Below are positions 24,757-33,878 of a stretch of 64,000 nucleotides of DNA, piece after piece; within the stretch, counting starts at the first letter, position 1, and each line of letters starts with the position of its first letter. Origin of the DNA: Leptoclinus maculatus (lineage: Eukaryota > Chordata > Actinopteri > Perciformes > Stichaeidae). A program made the position numbers and the translations under genes. The stretch lies in the NCBI GenBank assembly GCA_032191485.1, contig JAVDOI010000003.1:558001-622000 (forward strand), in the 5' to 3' direction. The notes under the pieces are model-generated. The model made no database searches. It was not told where the DNA came from and saw only the letters and a program-made list of their open reading frames with translations.

Positions 24757-25195
24757 CACTGGCATCCCGGTGCCGGGTGTCCCGGCTATGGCAACTTGCT
24801 GTGGCTGCTGGAATAGGCAGCGTGGGGGCACTGGCATCCCGGTGCCAGGTGCCCTGCCTAGGCAACTTGCTGTGGTCGCTGAAGGTAAGCGGCAGGGGGG
24901 GTACTGGCATCACTGCCGGGTTCCTTGGCTAAGGCGACTTGCTGTGTTTGCTGGAGGTGGGCGGTGGGGGGCACTGGCATCTCGGTGCAGGTGCCTCGGC
25001 TAAGGCGACTTGCTGCGTTTGCTGGAGGTAGGCGGTGGAGGGCGCTGGCATCCCGGTGCCAGGTGTCCCAGCTACGGCAACTTGCTGTGGTCGCTGGAAT
25101 TAAACGGCGGGGGGTGTACTGGCGTCACTGCCGGGTGCCTTGGCTGAGGCAGCTTGCTGTGGTTGCTGTAGGTAGCAGGCAGTGGGCACTGGGAG
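24757..25195 (+). repeat. GC-rich minisatellite, about 70-74-bp unit, 6 copies
   Basis: Units begin CACTGGCATCCCGGTGCC and contain GGC.ACTTGCTGTGGTCGCTGG. Starts fall at about 24761, 24833, 24906, 24976, 25047 and 25121. G and C runs (GGGGGG) sit at unit junctions. Open frames across it are a by-product of the repeat. Confidence 0.8.
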
Positions 25196-25200
25196 TAGGG

Positions 25201-25437
25201 GTGCGTTGCTTCGGTGCGTTGCTGCAGTGCGTTGCTGCAGTGCGTTGCTGCAGTGCGTTGCTGCGGTATGTTGCTGCATTACGTTACATTGGTACGTTGT
25301 TGCGTTCCGTTGTTGCGTTTCGTTCCGTTGTTGCGTTCCGTTGTTGCTGCGATACGTTGCTGCGATACGTTGCTGCGATGCGTTGCTGCGATGCGTTGCT
25401 GCGATGCGATACGTTGTTGCGGTACGTTGTTGCATTC
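25201..25437 (+). repeat. 13-bp minisatellite (GTGCGTTGCTGCA type)
   Basis: About 18 copies of a 13-base unit GTGCGTTGCTGCA drift through GTACGTTGTTGCG and GATACGTTGCTGC variants. It directly follows the 70-bp array. All frames are open over long distances because the unit has few stop triplets. Confidence 0.85.
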
Positions 25438-26402
25438 TCTTTTAGAGTTCTTAGCAGGCGGACTACGGTCCAGTTGGAGATCCTGGCCAGTGCTTCTTCG
25501 ATGGGGGACCTGGCCGGGGCGCGGTAACGGTGGTAGCGGAGTTAGCGGCTTTGATCGCGTCGTGCTGGGGGGCTGGAGTCGTCGGAGATTCATTCCCGAG
25601 TGCTGTGTCTGGAGCGAGCGGAGGAGGAGAGAGGGGACTTGCGTTTCCGTTGTCTGCGTCTGGGAGTGGCGGGTCTCCCTCTGCCACCGAGATGTGGGTT
25701 ACTGGAGGACGACCGTTGATCTGAGTCTTCGTGTTGTCGGATTGAACGGCGAGAGGGATTCTGGCGGGTGGATGCGGCTGGTCGGCGTGGTGGAGATCGG
25801 CGGGTTTGGCTGCGTTGAGCTGCCTGGACCCTCTCGATGGCGGTTGGCGGTGTTAAGGCAAGAATATTCTGATGAAGCTGCGAGACCGCAATGCTGGACT
25901 GTTCTTTGTTTACTACTTACTGCGCATGTGCACCCAAAAAGTTACTGGATCCGGTTTCAAACATAAAACTTGTACTTAATAACATGTGCAAACTAAATTA
26001 ACTATCAATAGTAATGCTCTCGAGAACAGAGACCACACACTTTCACCCTAAGCAATCATGTGAGGTCTGGTCTCTGTTCCCTCAAACAAAGCTTATATAC
26101 TCTGCAGAAAAGACACAGGGGGGTCAGATGGTCATAAAAACTGCAGGGGACTATATATGAGCCAATCGGTGTATAACTTATTGATTAGTTCATCTTGGCT
26201 AATGTCTGAGCCAATCAGTGTCTGACTTGTTACAACCACATGGCTGTAAGTCAACTCCTCTCTCCTGCTTCGTCCTGATGTTGACAACTCAGCTGGAGAC
26301 ATCCTTTGTAGTCATTGTCCTCTTCGCATTCCTGCTGCTTTTATGGTCTCTCTGTCCTACTCCATGCCTCACTCAGTTGTCCCTAAATCTTTAAGACTTA
26401 TT

Positions 26403-27395
26403 GGTAGCACTTTATAATAACTACACACTATGAAGCATTAGTTAAGCATGCGTAAACACTTAATTCATCATTTATAAAGCATTGTTCCTACATTAATAAT
26501 TCATTAGTATGCTATTCATAACAACAGTTATAAATGTTTTTTTCTTGATTAATAAGCTCGTCTATTATGTGTTTCATTATTGTGTTTTCATACTTTATAA
26601 ATGATGGATTCCCCATTTGTAAATGAAGTATTATATATTTTACAAACCAATAATTAAGAAGTTGGAGATGATTAATAAGATAATTTATAAAGTGTTAGTA
26701 AATGATTAATAACTTATTTAGATTATTCATGCATTTATATATATAATGATTTAGATATGCACTAATGGTTAGGGACTGTGCCAATTTATTCTTTATAAAT
26801 GCGTATTAATACTGCAATTCATGATTAATTAATGATTTATTAAGGTAGTTACAAGTCTTTAGTAAAGTATTTTGTGTGAGCTCATCTAAAGTGAGGACTA
26901 TCTATGCCTTATAAAGCATTTATTAAGTATTTTGTGTGAGCTCATCTAAAGTGAGGACTATTTATGCCTTATAAAGCATTTATAAATGACATTGAAAGGC
27001 CAGCAGTGCCTCAAAACCCATAGTTTTTTAACAGAAAAGGCAAATAGACACAACACAAAGTGATCAAGAACATATAAATATTTATTGCAAGATGCAAACA
27101 ATATACTATTAAATACAAACCTCTCAGCCATTCATTCATGTAAGAAACAAACAGACATTCTCCTTCAGGAGAACATGGCTGGATATAACACATTTGTAAA
27201 TATACAACTGGAGCTAACCAGGAGCTTTGCATATTAGTTTACATTTACTTATTTAACTATTCATTTTAACCAAGCATATCGATCTCCACTGTTCGCACTT
27301 TTCTTCAGTTGCATGTCCCGATGGCATCCGGCCATTAAGTGTTTACTCATGCTTAACTAATGCTTCATAGTGTGTAGTTATTATAAAGTGCTACC
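26403..27395. mobile_element. Non-autonomous DNA transposon, 993 bp, 8-bp duplication GACTTATT
   Basis: Terminal inverted repeats of about 60 bp start GGTAGCACTTTATAATAACT and are nearly perfect (27337-27395 inverted). The 8-mer GACTTATT flanks both ends (26395-26402, 27396-27403). There is no transposase ORF. An 8-bp duplication points to a hAT, P or Merlin-type transposase. The GG…CC termini are not the usual CAG of hAT. The interior is AT-rich with TTATAAAG/CATTTATAAA steps and carries a 60-bp tandem duplication. Confidence 0.85.
26866..26985 (+). repeat. 60-bp tandem duplication inside the DNA transposon
   Basis: Two adjacent copies of a 60-base unit containing TTTTGTGTGAGCTCATCTAA differ at only a few positions (for example CTATCTATG versus CTATTTATG). 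Confidence 0.9.
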
Positions 27396-28274
27396 GACTT
27401 ATTCTCTACAATACCTACAGTGACTATACTTTTATGGCTTAATACATTCTATGTGTCAATATACTGTTACCTAATATCCTCTATCAGTAAACATCCTGTA
27501 AACATAAAATACATTTCATAGATAAATATATTGCAACTCTTCTATTTGCAAAATTCTTCACAGCGGCGTCTCGTGCGCTGTACAGGTGGCCTCTGGGGAA
27601 ACCACAAAGGTTTTTTTTTTTTTTCTCTGCCTGGTGTTCCGGTTTCGAATGCGGGAGGCGCGAGCCGTGCGGAAGGCGCGAGCCGTGCGGAAAGCGCGAG
27701 CAAGCCGAGTTTTAGAGTGGGTGGGTATATATATAGGAGTGTGGCCGGAAGTGGGGGAGTGGCTGAGGTGTGGTCCTGCTCCTGAAATTCAGCTAAGTTT
27801 TATCTCCAATTTGTTCTGCACAACTATTGTGACGTCCGCAGATAAAATGTAAAGCAACAAAAGCAGTAATTGCTCTCCAGTAGGACAGATAGTTAAGCCA
27901 CCAGCAGAGCTACGAGTGAGAACAACGAAACCGAGAAGGAACGAGTGAGAGACGTGTGTTGACCACATTTATGGACCCATAATCTAGTAAACTTTTATGT
28001 GTAAATGTTGATTTAAATTTGAAGTAAATTTGATGTGTGTGAGAGAGAGAGAGAGAGAGAGTAAGACCCGCTGTGCTGTAACTAACGTTAAGTCTGAAAA
28101 ATAAAACTTCCATGAAATGTGTGTTTGAGTTTATAGAGGAAGATCTTCAGTATCAAACACGACCTTTCATTATTAAAGACTACTTTATTACTCTGTCATA
28201 TTTTTTTTTACTAAGCAACCAATCTACTTCCTGTTTACATCGTCACCATCATGCCCAGTGTATGTGAATAGTCA

Positions 28275-28376
28275 CGTGATATTCGTTTTCAGGCGTTTTA
28301 GTATGGACGGAGATCATTTCGAAAACGATGCTGAAACGCCTTGTGGATGGAGATCGTTTTAGTGTGGATGTAGCCT
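28275..28376 (-). repeat. Terminal part of a hAT-like MITE family (right)
   Basis: The stretch TTTTCAGGCGTTTTAGTATG…GATCGTTTTAGTGTGGATG has the same CGTTTT/GTGTGGA style as 23889-24115, in opposite orientation. Confidence 0.4.
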
Positions 28377-28380
28377 CACT

Positions 28381-29124
28381 GGGGAAACACACGGGGAAAG
28401 GCAATCTACAAAATGTGTATTCATAATTCAAACTAAAGCTTATTTATGTCGAAATACAGACATTTATAAGTTGTTTCGCCATTATTCACTTTCCTAAAGT
28501 CTCCAAAACTCTCCAAAACCACACTTTGCCTTTTATGCACGGACGCAGACTGAACTGGCAGCAGACTTTTGCTTTTACGCAATGACTTCCTTGTTCCTTC
28601 CTTTAAATCTACCCACTGAAGCAGCATATCGTCATTTTCGAAATTTCATTGGCTATACGAAGTGCCAGTCATTAGAACAATCGGTTGCAATTTACACGAA
28701 AGAAGAGGGGCAGGCACTTTCCTTCAACATGAACTCTCGTTGGCTATTGTAGGCTGTGGACAGGACATGGAAGCTCCTATTGGGTCAAGTGAGGTGTCAA
28801 TCGAAAGGTCAGAGTGCAGCCGCCATTTTGATATCAAGATATTGACAATGTTTACATGCGAACTGGAGTTATGACGAAAAATACATAAATAATTAGGCAT
28901 ATCTGCCGGCTAATTTGAAATGATGCAACAGCAGTCTGTGGGTATTTATTGACGTAATAATGTGTTTTGGACTAAACATTGTACTGGATTGGATCGTCTG
29001 GACCTTTGCCAATGTAACAAGACCGTTTCTGTCGGAATATTATCGATGGGGGGATTACTATGAGGCTTCATAGGTGAGTTGGATACATTTTGTAATTGTT
29101 TGTTTGTTTGTTGATGGTCTGTCA
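28381..29124. other. Left flank of the provirus, no gene seen
   Basis: Ordinary intergenic sequence up to the target site TAGG at 29125-29128. No recognisable repeat core or exon. Confidence 0.45.
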
Positions 29125-29359
29125 TAGGTGTTGTGTAAAATCAAATGATGTTTGTAACAACTCTCAAAATCTGTATCATAAGAAAACTGCTATAATATTA
29201 TATGCTGTATTTTGCTCACATGTACCACTGCTATATTATATTTTAAAGAACACAAGGCTGGAGCTTGAGGAATGCGTGTGTGGAAATGAGCACTTTTCAG
29301 CCTGCAAGTGACATGCTCCAGTGACAGGAAGCGGGCCTCTCTCTTCGTTCCAGCTGGCT

Positions 29360-29382
29360 ATTGCGCAATAGGCCTTACGTAA
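29360..29382 (+). promoter_or_regulatory. Paired palindromic bZIP-type sites in U3
   Basis: ATTGCGCAAT (29360-29369) is a perfect C/EBP-type palindrome, and TTACGTAA (29375-29382) is a PAR/ATF-type palindrome. They sit 5 bases apart, about 110 bases upstream of the TATA box. Protein binding is inferred from the motifs. The same pair is in the 3' LTR. Confidence 0.5.
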
Positions 29383-29490
29383 TGAAGTCTTGTGTAAAAC
29401 CAGCTGAGCAAAGAGGAGGGGAGAAGGAGGGGTGAAGCTGAGAAAAGGGAGGCAGAAGAAAAGGAGAGGAGGGTGTTCTGCGGAAGGCCT

Positions 29491-29498
29491 TATAAAAA
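29491..29498 (+). promoter_or_regulatory. LTR TATA box
   Basis: TATAAAAA follows a purine-rich U3 segment and is the only strong TATA box in the LTR. The counterpart in the 3' LTR is at 43067-43074. Confidence 0.75.
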
Positions 29499-29612
29499 GA
29501 GTGTACGCATATTAAACTTGGCCTTTTTTATCCTTTTAGCCTTTTAGCCTTTTTGCCGTTTTTGATAAAGAAATAGCTTTAGCATATAGACTTGTAACTG
29601 CTTGATTGTTAA

Positions 29613-29618
29613 AATAAA
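29613..29618 (+). terminator. LTR poly(A) signal
   Basis: AATAAA about 120 bases after the TATA box, followed by a T-rich stretch (29660-29690). In the 3' LTR it lies at 43189-43194. A second AATAAA at 29785-29790 (43361-43366) is an alternative that would put the splice donor inside R. Confidence 0.65.
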
Positions 29619-29728
29619 GATACTTGCTCTACCATAAGTATTGTAAGGGACTTTATTAGAGTTTCCTTTTTATTTTTCTTCTCCCCCTTCATCGTATCCA
29701 GGAAAGGCACCGGAGCAGCATCGACCGA

Positions 29729-29735
29729 GGTGAGT
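29729..29735 (+). promoter_or_regulatory. Major splice donor inside the LTR
   Basis: CCGAG|GTGAGTG is a near-perfect donor, with the exon's last base at 29729. Foamy viruses also place their leader splice donor within the LTR rather than after the primer site. Acceptors visible downstream are at 37938 (before env) and 41657 (before the 3' orf). Confidence 0.6.
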
Positions 29736-30157
29736 GTGAATCTAACCTAGACTCGTGATTGGTCAAACTTTAAAAACGTCTTTAAATAAAACAAAAAGAA
29801 GGTTGTTTACAGTGGGGTAAATCCACCCACAGGTTCTGCCTAAGTGTCCTGGTAGTTTAGACGTCTATCTAAATCCCACAGAGTGAACCTATGTAAACCG
29901 GATTCGAAAACAGTTCAGCGCAAGCTGTTCTGGAACTTAAAAATCCTCTCTGAAATCGTTGCCCAACATTGTTAAACCGATATACTAATGCAGTAAGGAA
30001 ACTAGGGGGCGGGAGGCGATAGTTGCTATTGTGGGAGAGTATCTTGTGGTGTCGAAATAGGGGCAAAGAGTTTGCTTAACCGGCCAGCCTCCTCGGAAGC
30101 CTGAGACACTAAGAGAAAATAACCAATAGTCAATTGTTGAAGAGAGAAAACGCAACA

Positions 30158-30180
30158 TGGCGCCCAACTGTGGGGCTCGA
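30158..30180 (+). other. Primer binding site for tRNA-Lys, with one extra base
   Basis: TGGCGCCCAACTGTGGGG starts directly after the LTR and continues CTCGA. It is complementary to the 3' end of the tRNA-Lys1,2 type used by foamy and several other retroviruses, except for one additional T after position 11. Confidence 0.85.
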
Positions 30181-30293
30181 TTGTAGAATCGAGTTAAATG
30201 ATTAAGAACCCCTAACTGAGAACCACTACTACCGTTATTCGACTCGAATAAATTGTTACGGGTGAAGTTGAACACCTTAAAATACAAACTACC

Positions 30294-30341
30294 AAGAAAC
30301 CCCCTTGTAAAAATAACAAGAAACCCACTTGTAAAAATAAC
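30294..30341 (+). repeat. 24-bp tandem repeat in the viral leader
   Basis: Two adjacent copies of AAGAAACCCNCTTGTAAAAA followed by TAAC, differing at one base. The leader (30158-30491) is 334 bases and probably contains packaging signals; none is identified. Confidence 0.8.
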
Positions 30342-30491
30342 CAACCCGGTCGACCGTAAAGTAAGTTAAAATACTGCTGTAGCCAAAGAGAACCAGTTAC
30401 CAGTTAGAAGAAAGTAGGTCGCTACTCTTTCGAGGCAAACTCAAAACCGAAAAACAACCGTACCAAAAACACCAACCAGATCTAAAATCAA

Positions 30492-33400
30492 ATGGCAGCC
30501 GCAGTGAACAGTGACTGGGTTACTGATCCTGAATCAGAGGAAGAATCAGATAGACCCCGTAGCCAGTCCGAACGACGCCGTAGGCTCGAACGACAATTAG
30601 TCGGAAACGGAACAAACAGAAAACCCATAAGAAAATGGGTTTCAGGCAAAATAACCCTATTACAAGGAGATATTGCCAATATAGATGTAGGAACTGGTCC
30701 AAACGTTTTCCTCAACCCGACAAATTGTCATTTGGGAAATGAAGGAAGCGTATCCAAATGCTTAAAAGAAAGATTTGGTAAACAAGTACAGGAATTCTGT
30801 AATGCCCGAGTAGTTTTAGAAAATAAAATAAACGAAGGCCATGCCTACAGACAGGAAATAAAAGGCCATAGGGGTGCCCAGGCAATAATACACGTCCCAC
30901 ATAGGGCATGTAGGCCAGGGACTACAGACACAGCCCAAATACACAACCTAAAACAGATCCTATCAAAAGGAATGAGGCCCATAGCCCAGAACGAGACCAT
31001 GGTAACCCCCATTTTCGGAGAAGGAACTTTCGGTTACACTAACCGAGCCTCCGTGGAGGCCATGAGTTGGTTCCTAACAATAGGAACACCACAGGACATG
31101 AATGTAATCCTGGTAACCAACAGTAAATATACCTACGAGGAAATGCAAAACAGATTGCAAAATCCACCAGAAAACCCTGAATTTCCCCCACCACCCCCAG
31201 AAAATATGTATCCACCTCTCCCTACGGAAATACCACCAGTCCCATACCCCATAAAACCAAACGCCCCTCTGCTCGACCCAGAATGGGACGGAGTAGAAGA
31301 GACCCCCATAGGGATTAGACCTAGACCAGGTCACCTGCCCCGCATGCCAGATGAGCTGCTCCAAACAATAAGGGACCAATCACCACATGGGAGAAGGAAC
31401 AATGAAGTCCCCCAGATACCCCAAATACCCCAAATACCCCCTAGGAACCCACCTCCAGTAACACCTAGAGAAAAGGGACCACCCCCGCTTTCCGTAGAAT
31501 CGGAAAAAGAAAATCCAAAACCCCCCCCACCAAACAGGCCAGAACCCTCAATGAACCCCTTGGTGTCAGGTACACACCTCATCTTGGGGGGAACCCACTT
31601 CATAATACAACCTGTAAGATTAGAAGAAATCCCAGATTGGCCAGAAGCCTTTCAAAAATGTACAGGCCCGTTACTGGTAATAAGGGAACTAACCCATGAT
31701 ATAGGAGAAGACCAATCCCATGAAGGGGAAGTCAGGAGAAATATAGGACTAAAAACCTATAGAAATGCCCTAAACCGCCTTCCGGCTCCAGAAGCTGGAA
31801 CGGTGCAAGAATTAGACATCACAGGAGAACTCGGGGGCCTCTATACACCCATACTGGTTTCCCACTGGGAAAACCCCGAACAAAAAGGAATACTAAACAT
31901 AAAACAATCCCTAGAGCACCTAACAGATGAAATAGAAGGAGCCCAGTGGCCTGTGGTCACTATAAGACTCAGGCAACAAAACAAAAAATTAATAGGTCAC
32001 AGCGAAATGGCCAACCTAACCACAGTAGCTGAAAATTGGCCCTGGGATGCAACCCCTCAAAGAGCCATAATAAGAATCCTGGTAACCGACGCCCGAAAGG
32101 GAACGGACATGAAGGAAAACTTAATAGAATCCCATGATGAATGGATGGAAACAACACTAAGCTTCAGTAGAAGCAGGGACGCAGAAAAGGGAAGCCCAGC
32201 TCGCCCTCCCCCACCCCCTAGAACCCCACTCATGCCCCCTAGCTCAGACAACATTCCTGTACAGGGGAACTATTGCCCAGCATTTATAGACCCTGAGCCA
32301 GAAAGTGGAAGACTCTCTAGGAGTCGAAACAGGCGTCAGAGGCCCGCAACGCCAGCTGTATCCCCAGAAAGGGACACACTCAATGACGGATACAGCAGCG
32401 AGGAGGGCAGTGAGGAAATAGTGAGAAGATTAACCTGGCAGGACCAACCAATCCCCCCGAAAGCCCCCAGGGCAAGAAGGAGAGGAGCGGCGGTGTACCA
32501 GCCAAGGGAATATAACCCTTATGACCCCCCGGCCAGACCCCCAATATGGGCTAGCCCCGGTAACAGACCCTTCACCCCCTTAACAAATAATCAGGACTAC
32601 CAGTACGAGACGGAAATAGAATGTCTCCCCTGGTACGGAGCCTCAGTAGAAGAAAGAAGAATAGTGCCCCATGCCCCAAATGCTAGGGACATTACCCAAA
32701 TGCCCAACGTATCCAGACCCTGGAAAGAGGCTTACCTCGCAAGAGGTTATGACTTCTACCGGGATGGATGTGAGAGAAGGGACAGGTCCGTAGAAAGAGA
32801 GGTAAGAAGGCCACAAATGATGGACCCCCAGACTATTCCTTGCCCTCAGCAGTACCCCACATCGACCCCAGGTAACTCAGGAAATGTTCCACACTGGAAC
32901 TTTAGCAACATAAACCCTGTAGGGCCACAGCACAACACCTCTTGGAACTCGGGACAAACAGGGCCTTGTAATGCCCAGAACCCACCCATCATGTTCACAA
33001 CGGGAAATCAAACCCAAAGCAGCCCCCTAGGAGACTTCACAAACTATGATAAATTCCTCCCCCAAAGACAAAAAGGACAATCAGACACCGATTTTGTCCA
33101 AGATATAGTCTATAAAGGCTTCCCAGAAAACAGATTAGCAGACGAAAGCCTAACCCAATTCCTTAAAATGAAAAGAAATCTAAACATCCCGGACGGTTAC
33201 TCCGCTTATGATTTACTCAGAAGCGCTGTGACCATTTATGGCGGAAACCCTCTTGTAAACAGAATCCAGGAGTGGGCAAAAGCCATCACTGAAGGGACCA
33301 TAACATTAACACAAGGTGTAAACCTAGCCTGGGCAGCTAAAGCAAATGATGAACAGCTGGCCCAACTTTTCCTGAACATTCCCGAAGGAAGGGACCTAGG

Positions 33401-33878
33401 AATAAGATGGAAAAGCTGGAACGTGGCCCAAAGAGTGAGTGAAATGGAAGTCTATGACATAAAACAAAAGGAAAAAATTAGACCAAAAAACGCCAGATCC
33501 CCTACTCGGCAGGGGGAATCAACCGAGAAATCCGGAAACTCCCAAATGCCCAGAGCAAATGCTCAAATTCATCCCGAAGGGAGAGTCCGAAATCAGCACC
33601 CCCCACAGCGCCAAGCTCCACCCTCCAGGGAAAGAGAGATGGCAAGCAGGCCAAGACCACCACAGGGGAACAACCCGAGGGGATCACCCAGACAAACACA
33701 TCAAGAACCCCAGGGGCCCCGACCTCAAGGTCCACTTCGGGACAGAGAACGCCCAGAACGCCCGAGAGTGTCAGACACAATATACAGGGACATGATACCC
33801 AAAGAGAGAGAGGGTCTGAAAGAAACCCAGAAAGAATGGGACAGACAATACCGCCCCCAACGATCCTCTCAGAACTAA
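30492..33878 (+). CDS. gag: Gag polyprotein with N-terminal macro domain
   Basis: This 1128-aa structural protein would assemble the capsid. Residues 51-222 read as a macro domain: ITLLQGDI start, NPTN at 75-78, a Gly loop LGNEGSV, a central IIHVP strand, the GEGTFGY loop at 176-182 and a closing NVILVTN strand. Proline-rich linkers follow (YPPL at 240-243 is a possible ALIX-type late motif; no PPxY or PTAP). Residues 354-548 form a second compact domain, possibly a diverged macro fold. Residues 600-845 are low-complexity, and 846-985 are helical and capsid-like. The tail from 990 is Arg/Pro/Gln-rich and should bind nucleic acid in place of the missing Cys-His box, as in foamy Gag. The ATG has a good context (CAAATGG). 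Gag is much longer than foamy Gag (about 500-650 aa). Capsid assignment is inferred from position and composition. Confidence 0.93.
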   Translation: MAAAVNSDWVTDPESEEESDRPRSQSERRRRLERQLVGNGTNRKPIRKWVSGKITLLQGDIANIDVGTGPNVFLNPTNCHLGNEGSVSKCLKERFGKQVQEFCNARVVLENKINEGHAYRQEIKGHRGAQAIIHVPHRACRPGTTDTAQIHNLKQILSKGMRPIAQNETMVTPIFGEGTFGYTNRASVEAMSWFLTIGTPQDMNVILVTNSKYTYEEMQNRLQNPPENPEFPPPPPENMYPPLPTEIPPVPYPIKPNAPLLDPEWDGVEETPIGIRPRPGHLPRMPDELLQTIRDQSPHGRRNNEVPQIPQIPQIPPRNPPPVTPREKGPPPLSVESEKENPKPPPPNRPEPSMNPLVSGTHLILGGTHFIIQPVRLEEIPDWPEAFQKCTGPLLVIRELTHDIGEDQSHEGEVRRNIGLKTYRNALNRLPAPEAGTVQELDITGELGGLYTPILVSHWENPEQKGILNIKQSLEHLTDEIEGAQWPVVTIRLRQQNKKLIGHSEMANLTTVAENWPWDATPQRAIIRILVTDARKGTDMKENLIESHDEWMETTLSFSRSRDAEKGSPARPPPPPRTPLMPPSSDNIPVQGNYCPAFIDPEPESGRLSRSRNRRQRPATPAVSPERDTLNDGYSSEEGSEEIVRRLTWQDQPIPPKAPRARRRGAAVYQPREYNPYDPPARPPIWASPGNRPFTPLTNNQDYQYETEIECLPWYGASVEERRIVPHAPNARDITQMPNVSRPWKEAYLARGYDFYRDGCERRDRSVEREVRRPQMMDPQTIPCPQQYPTSTPGNSGNVPHWNFSNINPVGPQHNTSWNSGQTGPCNAQNPPIMFTTGNQTQSSPLGDFTNYDKFLPQRQKGQSDTDFVQDIVYKGFPENRLADESLTQFLKMKRNLNIPDGYSAYDLLRSAVTIYGGNPLVNRIQEWAKAITEGTITLTQGVNLAWAAKANDEQLAQLFLNIPEGRDLGIRWKSWNVAQRVSEMEVYDIKQKEKIRPKNARSPTRQGESTEKSGNSQMPRANAQIHPEGRVRNQHPPQRQAPPSREREMASRPRPPQGNNPRGSPRQTHQEPQGPRPQGPLRDRERPERPRVSDTIYRDMIPKEREGLKETQKEWDRQYRPQRSSQN
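30642..31157 (+). other. Macro domain region within gag
   Basis: This encodes Gag residues 51-222. Both Asn of the usual N-x-x-N motif are present (N75, N78), as is the GD pair at the end of the first strand (59-60) and the phosphate-binding loop GEGTFGY. The order of elements follows that of cellular and positive-strand RNA-virus macro domains, which bind or remove ADP-ribose. Activity is inferred, not shown. Confidence 0.75.

Larger units (their letters stand above)
25908..27545 (+). repeat. Second copy of the 15.2-15.9 kb repeat, split by a DNA transposon
   Basis: The left part (25908-26402) and right part (27396-27545) align with consecutive parts of 15196-15860. The interruption is exactly the element at 26403-27395. 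This gives the insertion order: the repeat first, the DNA transposon later. Confidence 0.5.
29129..30157 (+). repeat. 5' LTR
   Basis: The LTR starts TGTTGTGTAAAATC and ends AACGCAACA. U3 carries palindromic bZIP-type sites (ATTGCGCAAT, TTACGTAA) and a 70-base purine-rich tract (29406-29475). TATAAAAA lies at 29491, so transcription should start near 29520. AATAAA lies at 29613 and again at 29785. A consensus splice donor lies at 29729/29730. The R region begins with a pyrimidine stretch of repeated CCTTTTAG steps. An unusual feature is the long U5 (about 400-500 bases). Confidence 0.97.

Noticed and set aside
25214..25966. 250-aa Cys/Arg/Leu-rich open frame
   Set aside because: It is produced by the 13-bp minisatellite, which is open in several frames on both strands.
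29869..30066. 65-aa antisense open frame present in both LTRs (also 43445-43642)
   Set aside because: It is identical in both only because the LTRs are identical; there is no start context or protein-like feature to support an antisense gene.
33836..33878. Gag-Pol ribosomal frameshift site
   Set aside because: No slippery heptamer is present in the 43-nt overlap, and pol has its own ATG.
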